Notes under the pieces: model-generated | What the model was told of the DNA's origin: nothing | Database searches by the model: none | What the model saw: only the letters and a program-made list of their open reading frames with translations | In this document: one piece after another, positions 43,105-51,430 of the stretch | Layout of the letters: the number at the start of each line of letters is the position of its first letter | Position numbering within the stretch: the stretch's first letter is position 1 | From: JANMDR01 sp031376425 | GTDB taxonomy: Bacteria; Pseudomonadota; Gammaproteobacteria; Burkholderiales; Usitatibacteraceae | Reading direction: 5' to 3' | DNA length: 64,000 nt | NCBI GenBank assembly: GCA_031376425.1 | Contig: JANMDR010000048.1 | Coordinates: 1-64,000, forward strand | Position numbers and translations under genes: made by a program

Positions 43105-44229
43105 ATGATTAAAAAAATTCATTCTTTGAGTAATTCCTACCTCGGTACGCAACGAGAAATTGTTAGTTTTCACTACGGTACGCCTGACGCTGGTGAGAAG
43201 ATTTATATTCAAGCCTCGCTGCATGCTGACGAGTTACCCGGCATGATGGTGGCGCATCAATTGCGGCAAATACTCGCTAAATTGGAAGACCAGCAGCAAC
43301 TACGCGGCGAAGTCGTGGTGGTTCCAGTTGCCAACCCAATTGGTTTGGCACAAACGGTATTACGTAGTCAGCTCGGGCGATTTGATGCGGCCACGGGCGA
43401 AAACTTTAATCGACACTACCCAGAGTTATTTTCAGTTATAAAGGATCAGTTGGCAAGTCAATTGACTAGCAACGAAGCTGAAAATACGAAAATCATTCGC
43501 GCTGCCATGCGTGCGCATTTGAGTGCAAGCACTCCGGCTGGTGAGCTTGCCAGTATGCGTCATGTACTGATGCGTTTAGCTTGCGATGCCGATGTAGTGC
43601 TTGATTTGCACTGCGACTCTGATGCCGTATTGCATCTTTATACCGGCACGCCGTTATGGCCGCAATGCGAGCCTTTGGCGCGTTCAATGGGTGCTTACGC
43701 CACGTTGTTAGCCACCGAAAGTGGTGATAATCCGTTTGATGAAGCCTGCTCGCAAACATGGTGGCAGTTGGCGGCAGCATTTCCTTCCGCGCCCATTGCT
43801 ATGGCGTGTTTAGCGGTTACGGTAGAACTCCGTGGGCAAATGGATGTAGGGCACGATCAGGCAACCAAGGATGCTCAGGCAATTGTTGATTTTCTAATTC
43901 ATCGTGGGGTCGTGGCGGTAGCCCCTAATGCAGTGCCGTTGTTGCCTGCGCTGCTATTTCCTGCCACTCCTTTGGCGGGTTCTGAGGCAATTGAATCCGA
44001 TGTTTCAGGTGTCGTTGCTTTTATACGTAAGCCAGGAGACGTTGTGACGACAGGCGATTTAATTGCGGAGGTGGTGGACCCTTTAAGCGGCGCGGTAAAG
44101 CAGGTTTACTGCCAAACTTCAGGGGTGTTGTATGCGCGCGAAAATCGTTACTTTGCAACTGCTGGTATGCGCTTGGCTAAAGTGGCTAGTGCCGAGGCAT
44201 TTAGAACTGGAAATTTACTCAGTGCATAG
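43105..44229 (+). CDS. aotO: AotO: M14-type zinc hydrolase, proposed beta-Asp-Arg dipeptidase
   Basis: A 374-residue protein of the succinylglutamate desuccinylase / aspartoacylase (M14-type) family. Zinc ligands are visible: H40-A-D-E43 (SLHADELPGM) and H169 in VVLDLHCDSD, with NFNRHYPE between them and VTVELRGQ after. The C-terminal ~90 residues form a biotinyl/barrel-sandwich-like domain (GVVAFIRKPGDVVTTGDLIAEVVDPLSG). It occupies the aotO position of the Pseudomonas operon, whose role is unsettled. Here the operon begins with a cyanophycinase, whose product is beta-Asp-Arg, and M14-type enzymes that split beta-Asp-Arg (CphZ) have been described. I therefore propose it frees Asp and Arg. 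It has no signal peptide, so it is cytoplasmic. Succinylglutamate desuccinylase (AstE) activity is the alternative. Confidence 0.85.
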   Translation: MIKKIHSLSNSYLGTQREIVSFHYGTPDAGEKIYIQASLHADELPGMMVAHQLRQILAKLEDQQQLRGEVVVVPVANPIGLAQTVLRSQLGRFDAATGENFNRHYPELFSVIKDQLASQLTSNEAENTKIIRAAMRAHLSASTPAGELASMRHVLMRLACDADVVLDLHCDSDAVLHLYTGTPLWPQCEPLARSMGAYATLLATESGDNPFDEACSQTWWQLAAAFPSAPIAMACLAVTVELRGQMDVGHDQATKDAQAIVDFLIHRGVVAVAPNAVPLLPALLFPATPLAGSEAIESDVSGVVAFIRKPGDVVTTGDLIAEVVDPLSGAVKQVYCQTSGVLYARENRYFATAGMRLAKVASAEAFRTGNLLSA

Positions 44230-44294
44230 ACTGTAGATGCCCTAAAATAGGGGTCTAAATGCCATCTTAAAAGCTTCATTAGCGTTGAAATTTA

Positions 44295-45068
44295 TTGAAA
44301 AATATGCAAAAACTCCTCGTTGAAAATCTAAAAAAGCGCTATGGCAGCAATGAAGTACTGCGCGGCGTTTCGCTATCGGCCAATGCTGGCAGCGTGATCA
44401 GCGTGATCGGCTCAAGTGGCTCTGGCAAAAGTACCATGCTGCGCTGCATCAATATGTTAGAGGCGCCCCACGAAGGCAAGATTACCGTTTGCGGCGAGGT
44501 CTTGAAGCTGGTTCCTGACAAAGCGGGGGCGCTTAAAGCGGCCGATTTGCCGCAATTGCAGCGGATGCGTACCAAGCTGGCAATGGTGTTTCAGCATTTT
44601 AATTTATGGGCGCATATGACCGCGCTAGAGAATGTTATCGAAGCGCCGATTCATGTTTTAGGTTTGTCTAAAGTGCAAGCGATAGAACGTGCCAAGGCTC
44701 TATTGGAACGGGTTGGCGTGGCACACCGCAGCGATACCTACCCGGCGCATTTATCTGGCGGTGAGGCGCAGCGGGTGGCAATTGCCAGAGCGTTAGCAAT
44801 GGAGCCGGAGGTCATGTTATTCGATGAACCTACGTCTGCTCTTGATCCGGAGTTGGTTGGCGAGGTGCTAAAAGTCATGCGTGATTTAGCGGCGGAAGGA
44901 CGCACTATGATTGTTGTAACCCATGAAATGGGCTTTGCACGCGAGGTATCGAATCATGTGGTGTTCTTGCACAAGGGGCTGATTGAAGAACAAGGTGATC
45001 CACGGGAAGTATTATCGCGGCCGCAAAGTGAGCGGTTACAGCAATTTTTATCCGGTAATTTGAAATAG
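44295..45068 (+). CDS. aotP: Arginine/ornithine ABC transporter ATP-binding protein
   Basis: A 257-residue ATPase of the polar amino-acid uptake group. Walker A GSSGSGKST near residue 39, Q-loop VFQHFNLWAHMTALENV, signature LSGGEAQRVAIARALAM, Walker B VMLFDEPTSALDPEL and switch VTHEMGFAREV. It powers import through AotQM. It follows aotO by 65 bases and precedes argR by 3 bases. Confidence 0.95.
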   Translation: MKNMQKLLVENLKKRYGSNEVLRGVSLSANAGSVISVIGSSGSGKSTMLRCINMLEAPHEGKITVCGEVLKLVPDKAGALKAADLPQLQRMRTKLAMVFQHFNLWAHMTALENVIEAPIHVLGLSKVQAIERAKALLERVGVAHRSDTYPAHLSGGEAQRVAIARALAMEPEVMLFDEPTSALDPELVGEVLKVMRDLAAEGRTMIVVTHEMGFAREVSNHVVFLHKGLIEEQGDPREVLSRPQSERLQQFLSGNLK

Positions 45069-45071
45069 CTT

Positions 45072-46199
45072 ATGGTTACCGCGTTGCAGTTTAGTCGCGA
45101 GAGTGATTTGACTTCTGCAATGACGCCCCGAGCTGCGCAACAGGAGCAAACGACCCAACGGATTGGATTATTGCTGCTGCCAAAATTTTCTTTGGCCTCC
45201 ATGGCTAGCTGTACGGAGTTGTACAACCAAGTAAATCAATTGCTAGAGTATGACCACTTTGAAGTTGTGTTGCTGTCCGAGGCTGGTACTGCGGTTACAT
45301 CTAGTTGCGGTATTTCAATTGCCGTGCATACAGCCATCGCTGATGTCGGCGCGCTCAATATGTTGTTAGTGCTCAGTGCTAGTCCGCTGCCGCAGCGTGG
45401 GTTTGAAACGGTGATCAGTTGGTTGCGTAATCTCAATAGCCGCATGTTGCCAAGCCAAAATGGGATAACACCTATGGTCGGTGGCATCGGCACTGGTGCA
45501 TATTTATTGGCGCGTGCCGGATTGATGAACGGCTTGCGCGCCACTATTGATTGGACTTATGTGTCCTTGTTTGCAGAAGATTTTCCTGCCGTAGTGGTGT
45601 CGAGTAATTTATTTGAAATTGATGGGTCTTGTGCTACCTGCCCAAACGGTGCCGCAGTGCTCGATATGCTGCTAGAAATTCTGCGGCGCGGTTACGATGC
45701 GGAGTTAGTCGCCGAGGTGGTGGAACAGTTTGGCTTGGAACGCCCGCGTTCTGGTGCAGAAAATCAGCGGGTGCCAATATCGGCACGGATTGGTGGCGGA
45801 CAACCGAAGCTAACGGAGGCCGTCGCGCTCATGGAGGCGAATTTTGAAGAGCCTTTACCCACTGAAGAAATTGCGCGTCTGGTAGGGGTGTCGCGTCGGC
45901 AACTGGAGCGTTTATTTAAGCAGTATTTAGAAAGTTTGCCTTCGCGCTATTACCTGCAGTTGCGGCTTAATCGGTCACGGCAATTGTTGCAGCAAACAAG
46001 TCAGTCAATATTGCAAATTGGTCTTAGTTGCGGATTTTCCTCCGGCCCCCATTTTTCCAGCGCGTATCGCGCCCATTTTGGGGTGACCCCACGAGAGCAA
46101 CGCAATCAACGTTTTGCCCGAGATAATCAGTTTCAACATAGTGTAAGTGCTACATTATCGCCATTGGAAGTTGCTGCAGCCGTGAAGGAAGCAGATTAA
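45072..46199 (+). CDS. argR: Arginine-responsive AraC/GATase1-like regulator ArgR (Pseudomonas type)
   Basis: A 375-residue regulator: N-terminal DJ-1/PfpI (GATase1-like) domain (about 28-200, RIGLLLLPKFSLASM, GGIGTGAYLLARAGL) and C-terminal AraC DNA-binding domain (about 250-350) with LPTEEIARLVGVSRRQLERLFKQYL and QIGLSCGFSSGPHFSSAYRAHFG. The C-terminal half matches P. aeruginosa ArgR very closely. That protein activates the aot and aru operons and represses synthesis genes when arginine is present. It is the last gene of the cphE-aot operon and immediately upstream of aruC, so it likely controls both and itself. It is about 45 residues longer than the Pseudomonas protein at the two ends. 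Confidence 0.93.
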   Translation: MVTALQFSRESDLTSAMTPRAAQQEQTTQRIGLLLLPKFSLASMASCTELYNQVNQLLEYDHFEVVLLSEAGTAVTSSCGISIAVHTAIADVGALNMLLVLSASPLPQRGFETVISWLRNLNSRMLPSQNGITPMVGGIGTGAYLLARAGLMNGLRATIDWTYVSLFAEDFPAVVVSSNLFEIDGSCATCPNGAAVLDMLLEILRRGYDAELVAEVVEQFGLERPRSGAENQRVPISARIGGGQPKLTEAVALMEANFEEPLPTEEIARLVGVSRRQLERLFKQYLESLPSRYYLQLRLNRSRQLLQQTSQSILQIGLSCGFSSGPHFSSAYRAHFGVTPREQRNQRFARDNQFQHSVSATLSPLEVAAAVKEAD

Positions 46200-46371
46200 G
46201 CATGATTTGTATAAACCTATGTCGCAAAACTGAATTGCACTATTTTTGCTCACGATTACACTAGCGGTGTAATAATTAGTGTTTGTGAAAGCTTGATTGC
46301 TGAAAAACCGCAAACAATCGTCATAAAAGCACTCTATTATTAGTAGCACCCACTTGAATGAAAGGTCAACC

Positions 46372-47676
46372 ATGAACGCCTCATCCACTTCACCCACTTC
46401 ACAAGCTAGCGTGCCTACGGACGGCATTACGCGCGCCACATTTGATGCCGTGATGGTGCAAAACTATGCACCTGCGGCATTTATTCCTGTCCGCGGCCAT
46501 GGTTCGCGCTTATGGGATCAAGAGGGGCGTGAGTTTATTGATTTTGCGGGCGGCATTGCGGTGAATGCCTTGGGGCATACGCATCCGAAAGTGATTGCTG
46601 CCTTAGTAGAGCAAGCTAATAAACTATGGCATGTATCGAACGGCATGACCAATGAGCCAGTCTTGGCATTAGGTCGTTTTCTAGTTGAAAATACCTTTGC
46701 TGATCGTGCGTTCTTTTGTAATTCTGGCGCAGAAGCTAATGAAGCCGCCATGAAACTGGCGCGCAAATATGCATCAGATAATTTTCCGATAGATAAAAAT
46801 AGCGATACGCCATATCTAACGGAAAAGACGGAAATTATTTCATTTTATAATTCATTCCATGGCCGCACTTTGTTTACCGTTACTGCGGGCGGTACCCCTA
46901 AATATACTAAAGGCTTTGGCCCCTTGCCGCCGGACATTAAGCACCTAAAATTTAATGACTTGGAAGCGGTACGCGCTGCCATGAGTGCTAAAACCTGCGC
47001 CGTGATTGTTGAGCCAATTCAAGGTGAAGGCGGCGTAAACCCAGCGACAAAGGCCTTCTTGCAAGGGCTACGGGATTTATGCGACGAACACCAAGCCGTC
47101 CTAATTTTTGATGAAGTGCAATGCGGCGCGGGACGCACAGGGTATTTATACGCGTATCAAAAGTATGGTGTTACGCCCGACGTGCTCACTTCCGCCAAAG
47201 GTTTAGGTGGTGGCTTCCCTATCGGCGCGATGATTACGACCAATAAATTTGCGGCAGCATTAGGCGTTGGCTCCCACGGCACTACTTACGGTGGTAACCC
47301 ACTGGCGTGCGCTACATCTTTGGCAGTCATGCAAATTATCAATGATCCAGAAACGCTAGCCGGTGTAGGTGAGCGCCATCAATGGATGCGCAGTCATTTT
47401 GAAGCGATCAATAAAAAATATGGCGTATTTAGCGATATTCGCGGAGACGGCTTATTAATGGGCTTGGAACTAGGGCCTAAATATAAGGGTCGTGCAAATG
47501 ATTTCGTAAAAATGGGTCATAAACATAATCTGCTGTTTTTAATTGCGGGTGTGGATGTGCTGCGTTTTGCGCCATCACTCATCATTACAAAAGCCGATAT
47601 TGATGCTGGCATGAAGCGTTTTGAAGCCGCAATTGTCGAACTATTAGCTCAAGAAAGCGTCGCTGCGGCGGAGTAG
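46372..47676 (+). CDS. aruC: Succinylornithine / acetylornithine transaminase
   Basis: A 434-residue PLP enzyme, class III aminotransferase. The N-terminal HGSRLWDQEGREFIDFAGGIAVNALGH, FFCNSGAEANEAAMKLAR, EPIQGEGGVNPA, IFDEVQCGAGRTG and the lysine that binds PLP in SAKGLGGGFPIGAM are all present. In the arginine succinyltransferase (AST) pathway it converts N2-succinylornithine and 2-oxoglutarate to succinylglutamate semialdehyde and glutamate. The start at 46372 has a GAAAGG site; the frame is open 6 codons further. It heads the aruCFG-astDB operon. A TGTCGC half-site for ArgR lies upstream at 46220-46225. Confidence 0.93.
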   Translation: MNASSTSPTSQASVPTDGITRATFDAVMVQNYAPAAFIPVRGHGSRLWDQEGREFIDFAGGIAVNALGHTHPKVIAALVEQANKLWHVSNGMTNEPVLALGRFLVENTFADRAFFCNSGAEANEAAMKLARKYASDNFPIDKNSDTPYLTEKTEIISFYNSFHGRTLFTVTAGGTPKYTKGFGPLPPDIKHLKFNDLEAVRAAMSAKTCAVIVEPIQGEGGVNPATKAFLQGLRDLCDEHQAVLIFDEVQCGAGRTGYLYAYQKYGVTPDVLTSAKGLGGGFPIGAMITTNKFAAALGVGSHGTTYGGNPLACATSLAVMQIINDPETLAGVGERHQWMRSHFEAINKKYGVFSDIRGDGLLMGLELGPKYKGRANDFVKMGHKHNLLFLIAGVDVLRFAPSLIITKADIDAGMKRFEAAIVELLAQESVAAAE

Positions 47677-47687
47677 ATACCTACCAT

Positions 47688-48839
47688 ATGATTGTACTAA
47701 GACCCTGCCGCCTTGCCGATTTATCCGCCGTAGAAGCCATTGCGGCGGCGAGTGCGGTTGGTATTACATCCCTTCCGCCTGATCACGATCGCCTGCGCGA
47801 AAAAATTGCTAATTCCATGCATTCCCTTGCTGCTGAAGTAGATGTGTGCGGGGAGGAATCATATTTTTTTGTACTGGAAAATATTGCTACTGGTGAAGTT
47901 ATTGGCACTAGTGGCATAGTAGCGTCAGCCGGTTTTCATGATCGCTTTTACAGCTATCGTAATGAAATTATTGTGCATGCCTCGCAGCAATTGGGCGTGT
48001 CGAATAAAATTCATTCGCTGCATTTATGCCATGATTTAACGGGGTTAGCGCTGCTGTCGTCATTCTTCATCAAACCAGAATATCAAGACGGCGCGTTGCC
48101 ACAATTGTTATCACGGGCAAGGCTTTTATTCATGGCCGAACATGCTAACCGCTTCCCTGAGCGCATCGCTGCCGAAAGCCCAGGCGTATGCGATGACGAA
48201 GGTAATTCGCCGTTCTGGAATGCTGTTGGCAAACGTTTTTTCAATATGGGCTATCCGCAAGCAGAACAGCTTTCGGGGGGGCGCAGCAAGACATTTATTG
48301 CCGAACTGATGCCGCAATATCCAATCTATGTGCCGTTGCTACCCGCTGATGCCAAGCTAGCCATCGGACAACTACACCCCGTGGGCGAATTACCGTTTTC
48401 TATTTTGATGGATGAGGGTTTTGAAGCCGATACTTATATTGATATATTTGATGGCGGCCCTACTGTAGATGCCCGTATTTCAGGGCTTCGCAGCGTAATG
48501 AATAATATCAAAAAGCGTGCTATCGCCGGTGATACTTCGCTGAGTTCGAAGCTGCATATCGCTACGCAAGCAGCGGCGCGTGTGCCCTCACTGGGAACAC
48601 CGTTAGGTCAGCAAGCGCTGGAGAATGCGCAGCTTTGTATTGTCGCTAATACCGAAACCGAGGGCTTCCGCGCCACCTTGGCTAATGTCGCGGCGGGCTT
48701 GGGTGATACGGTGGTATTGTCAGAAGAAATGATGGCTGCGCTAGAAATTGTTAATGGCGATGATGTGCGCATAGTGCCAGTGCACTTCCCAGTAAATCCA
48801 GCCAATGCTGCGCACCAAAATAATAATAGGCGACTCTAA
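47688..48839 (+). CDS. aruF: Arginine/ornithine N-succinyltransferase, alpha subunit
   Basis: A 383-residue GNAT-fold acyltransferase subunit (AstA family). It opens MIVLRPCRLADLSAVEAIAAASAVGITSLPPD and carries LCHDLTGLALLSSFFIKPEYQ, LLSRARLLFMAEH and GRSKTFIAELMPQYPIY, all family signatures. With the beta subunit encoded next it transfers succinyl from succinyl-CoA to the alpha-amino group of arginine, the first AST step. The two-subunit form is that of Pseudomonas rather than the single AstA of enteric bacteria. It is 11 bases after aruC and 2 bases before aruG. Confidence 0.93.
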   Translation: MIVLRPCRLADLSAVEAIAAASAVGITSLPPDHDRLREKIANSMHSLAAEVDVCGEESYFFVLENIATGEVIGTSGIVASAGFHDRFYSYRNEIIVHASQQLGVSNKIHSLHLCHDLTGLALLSSFFIKPEYQDGALPQLLSRARLLFMAEHANRFPERIAAESPGVCDDEGNSPFWNAVGKRFFNMGYPQAEQLSGGRSKTFIAELMPQYPIYVPLLPADAKLAIGQLHPVGELPFSILMDEGFEADTYIDIFDGGPTVDARISGLRSVMNNIKKRAIAGDTSLSSKLHIATQAAARVPSLGTPLGQQALENAQLCIVANTETEGFRATLANVAAGLGDTVVLSEEMMAALEIVNGDDVRIVPVHFPVNPANAAHQNNNRRL

Positions 48840-48841
48840 AA

Positions 48842-49906
48842 ATGATGTGTATTCGCCCCATTGCGACGGAAGATTTGCCAGCGTTGCTCCAGCTCGCTGC
48901 CAAGACCGGTATCGGCTTAACAACCTTACCTAATAACGAAAAACTCTTGCAGGCGCGTATTGCAGCGTCAGTCGCGTCATTTGCAGGGGAGGCGGAGCCT
49001 GCTGAGCAAATTTACATGTTTGTGCTCGAAGATTTATCGTTAAATAAAATCGTCGGTACCTGCGCCGTTGCGGCTGCTGTGGGTTTGCGTGAGCCTTGGT
49101 ACTCTTATCGTGTCGGGCAAGTGGTGCATGCGTCCAAAGAACTTGGTATTTTTACCCAAACGCCCACATTGTTTTTGTCCAACGATCATACGGGGCATTC
49201 AGAACTTTGTTCTTTATTTTTAGATCCTGAATATCGCATCGGTAAAAATGGGGCGCTATTGTCAAAGTGCCGTTTTTTATTCATTGCCCAGTTTCGCTCC
49301 CTCTTTTCACAAAAAATTATTGCTGAATTGCGCGGGGTTTCAGACGAAAACGGCGCTTCGCCCTTTTGGGAAAGTTTAGGCCGCCATTTTTTTTCCATGG
49401 AATTTTCGCAGGCGGATTATTTGACTGGCATTGGGCAGAAGTCGTTTGTGGCAGAGCTCATGCCCAAGCATCCCTTGTATAGTTCATTTCTAACGCCGGA
49501 GGCGCAAGCGGTGATCGGTAAAACGCACGAGGCAACCTTGCCCGCCCGTAGTATGTTGGAGAGCGAAGGTTTCCGTTACGAGGGGCACGTCGATATTTTT
49601 GATGCGGGACCAACCGTTGAATGCAATGTGGATGATGTCCGCGCGGTATCGCAAAGCATCATTGTCACGGTAGCAACCGCTGAACATGCGGACGCGAATC
49701 AAACAAATTCCGAAAGCGTGCCTACGCGTTTAATCGTAGCCAATACTCAAAAAATTAATTTTCGAGCTTGTGTAATGGCATCTGCAGTTCCGCTTTCGCA
49801 AATACAGAAACAGGCTGTAATTCCCTTAAGTACGGAAGTGTTGAAGGCTTTACACTTAATGCCTGGGGATCAAGCTAGAGTTGTAGCGCTATCGGCGCGT
49901 GGCTAA
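48842..49906 (+). CDS. aruG: Arginine/ornithine N-succinyltransferase, beta subunit
   Basis: A 354-residue AstA-family protein homologous to its upstream neighbour: IRPIATEDLPALLQLAAKTGIGLTTLP, SNDHTGHSELCSLFLDPEYR, LLSKCRFLFIAQF and GQKSFVAELMPKHPLY. It forms the heteromeric succinyltransferase with AruF. The initial ATGATG leaves two equivalent starts. It is separated from astD by 37 bases. Confidence 0.93.
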   Translation: MMCIRPIATEDLPALLQLAAKTGIGLTTLPNNEKLLQARIAASVASFAGEAEPAEQIYMFVLEDLSLNKIVGTCAVAAAVGLREPWYSYRVGQVVHASKELGIFTQTPTLFLSNDHTGHSELCSLFLDPEYRIGKNGALLSKCRFLFIAQFRSLFSQKIIAELRGVSDENGASPFWESLGRHFFSMEFSQADYLTGIGQKSFVAELMPKHPLYSSFLTPEAQAVIGKTHEATLPARSMLESEGFRYEGHVDIFDAGPTVECNVDDVRAVSQSIIVTVATAEHADANQTNSESVPTRLIVANTQKINFRACVMASAVPLSQIQKQAVIPLSTEVLKALHLMPGDQARVVALSARG

Positions 49907-49943
49907 ATGGTAGTAATGCGCAGTTAAAAAAACAGAGAACCCA

Positions 49944-51419
49944 ATGAACGTTCAATATATTGCAGGCAAGTGGTGTGCTGGGGAAGGGCCGCAATTTTCC
50001 TCCGTTAATACGGCTGATCAGCGTCTCGCGTGGCAGGGTAATGCCGCGAGCGCTGCGCAAGTTGATGCCGCTGTTGTTGCCGCACGTCGCGCTGCACCGG
50101 CTTGGGCACATGCACCTTTGGCGCAGCGCATTGCGCTGGTGCGTAAATTTGCCCAATGCTTGGAAGCGCATCGTGACGCACTCGCCACCCAAATCGGATT
50201 AGAAACGGGTAAACCAAAATGGGAGTCGCTCACCGAAGTCACTACCATGATTGGGAAAGTGGAAATTTCAATTCAGGCACAGGCCGAACGTGCGGGTGAG
50301 CGCAGCACGCAAGCTGCTGATCATCAAGCGGTATTGCGGCATCGGCCACATGGCGTAGTTGCAGTATTTGGCCCGTATAATTTTCCGGGGCATCTGCCAA
50401 ATGGCCATATTGTACCGGCTTTGCTGGCCGGTAATGCGGTGCTTTTTAAGCCGAGCGAACTCACACCCGGTGTTGCCGAATTGACTGTGAAAATTTGGGA
50501 AGAAGCCGGACTTCCGTCCGGTGTCTTGAGTTTATTGCAAGGTGGGCGCGACACCGGTATTTCATTAGCGGCACACTCAGAGATTGACGGGCTATTTTTT
50601 ACTGGTTCATCTAGTACGGGTAATGCGCTGCACCGCCAAGCGGCAGGTGAAACTGCAAAAATATTAGCACTGGAGATGGGTGGTAATAATGCGCTGGTCG
50701 TTGGCGATACTGAAGACCTTGATGCAGCAGTGCATTGCATTATTCAATCGGCATTTATTTCGGCAGGTCAGCGTTGTACCTGTGCACGGCGTTTGATTGT
50801 GATTGACTCGCGCACGCGTAAAATTAGTAGCCAAGATTTGTTGGCGCGTTTAGCGCAAGTTACGCAGGATATTGTCGTCGGCGGTTTTGATGAGGATCCC
50901 CAGCCATTTATGGGAGGGGTAATTACCGCTAAGGCGGCTGACTTACTGTTGCAAGCGCAGTCGAGTTTGATTGATCGTGGTGCTCGCGGGTTTCCGGAAA
51001 TGCGGCTGTTAAAGCCATTCTCAGGGCTATTGTCGCCAGGGTTGTTAGATGTAAATGCGGTAAAAAATATTCCTGACGAAGAATTGTTTGGCCCATTGTT
51101 GCAAGTTTACCGCGTCGCCACGATGGAGCAAGCGGTTAAACTGGCGAATAAAACACGGTATGGTTTGGCAGCCGGTTTGCTTTCCAACAATAGTGCCGAA
51201 TATGCCTACTTTATGCAGCATATTCGCGCTGGTATTGTTAACTGGAATCGACCGCTCACGGGAGCATCGAGCGCAGCACCGTTTGGTGGCGTGGGTGCGA
51301 GTGGTAATCATCGCGCTAGCGCCTACTACGCTGCTGATTACTGTGCCTATCCGCAAGCATCGCTCGAAAGTACAACATTGTCGATGCCAAAAAGTCTTAG
51401 CCCCGGTTTGGTAATGTGA
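49944..51419 (+). CDS. astD: Succinylglutamate-semialdehyde dehydrogenase
   Basis: A 491-residue aldehyde dehydrogenase. The Rossmann segment is VVAVFGPYNFPGHLPNGH and FTGSSSTGNALHRQ, the catalytic Glu lies in LALEMGGNNALVV, and the catalytic Cys in SAGQRCTCARRL. It oxidises succinylglutamate semialdehyde to succinylglutamate with NAD, the fourth AST step (called aruD in Pseudomonas). It lies between aruG and astB. Confidence 0.94.
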   Translation: MNVQYIAGKWCAGEGPQFSSVNTADQRLAWQGNAASAAQVDAAVVAARRAAPAWAHAPLAQRIALVRKFAQCLEAHRDALATQIGLETGKPKWESLTEVTTMIGKVEISIQAQAERAGERSTQAADHQAVLRHRPHGVVAVFGPYNFPGHLPNGHIVPALLAGNAVLFKPSELTPGVAELTVKIWEEAGLPSGVLSLLQGGRDTGISLAAHSEIDGLFFTGSSSTGNALHRQAAGETAKILALEMGGNNALVVGDTEDLDAAVHCIIQSAFISAGQRCTCARRLIVIDSRTRKISSQDLLARLAQVTQDIVVGGFDEDPQPFMGGVITAKAADLLLQAQSSLIDRGARGFPEMRLLKPFSGLLSPGLLDVNAVKNIPDEELFGPLLQVYRVATMEQAVKLANKTRYGLAAGLLSNNSAEYAYFMQHIRAGIVNWNRPLTGASSAAPFGGVGASGNHRASAYYAADYCAYPQASLESTTLSMPKSLSPGLVM

Positions 51420-51430
51420 GGTAATTGGTT

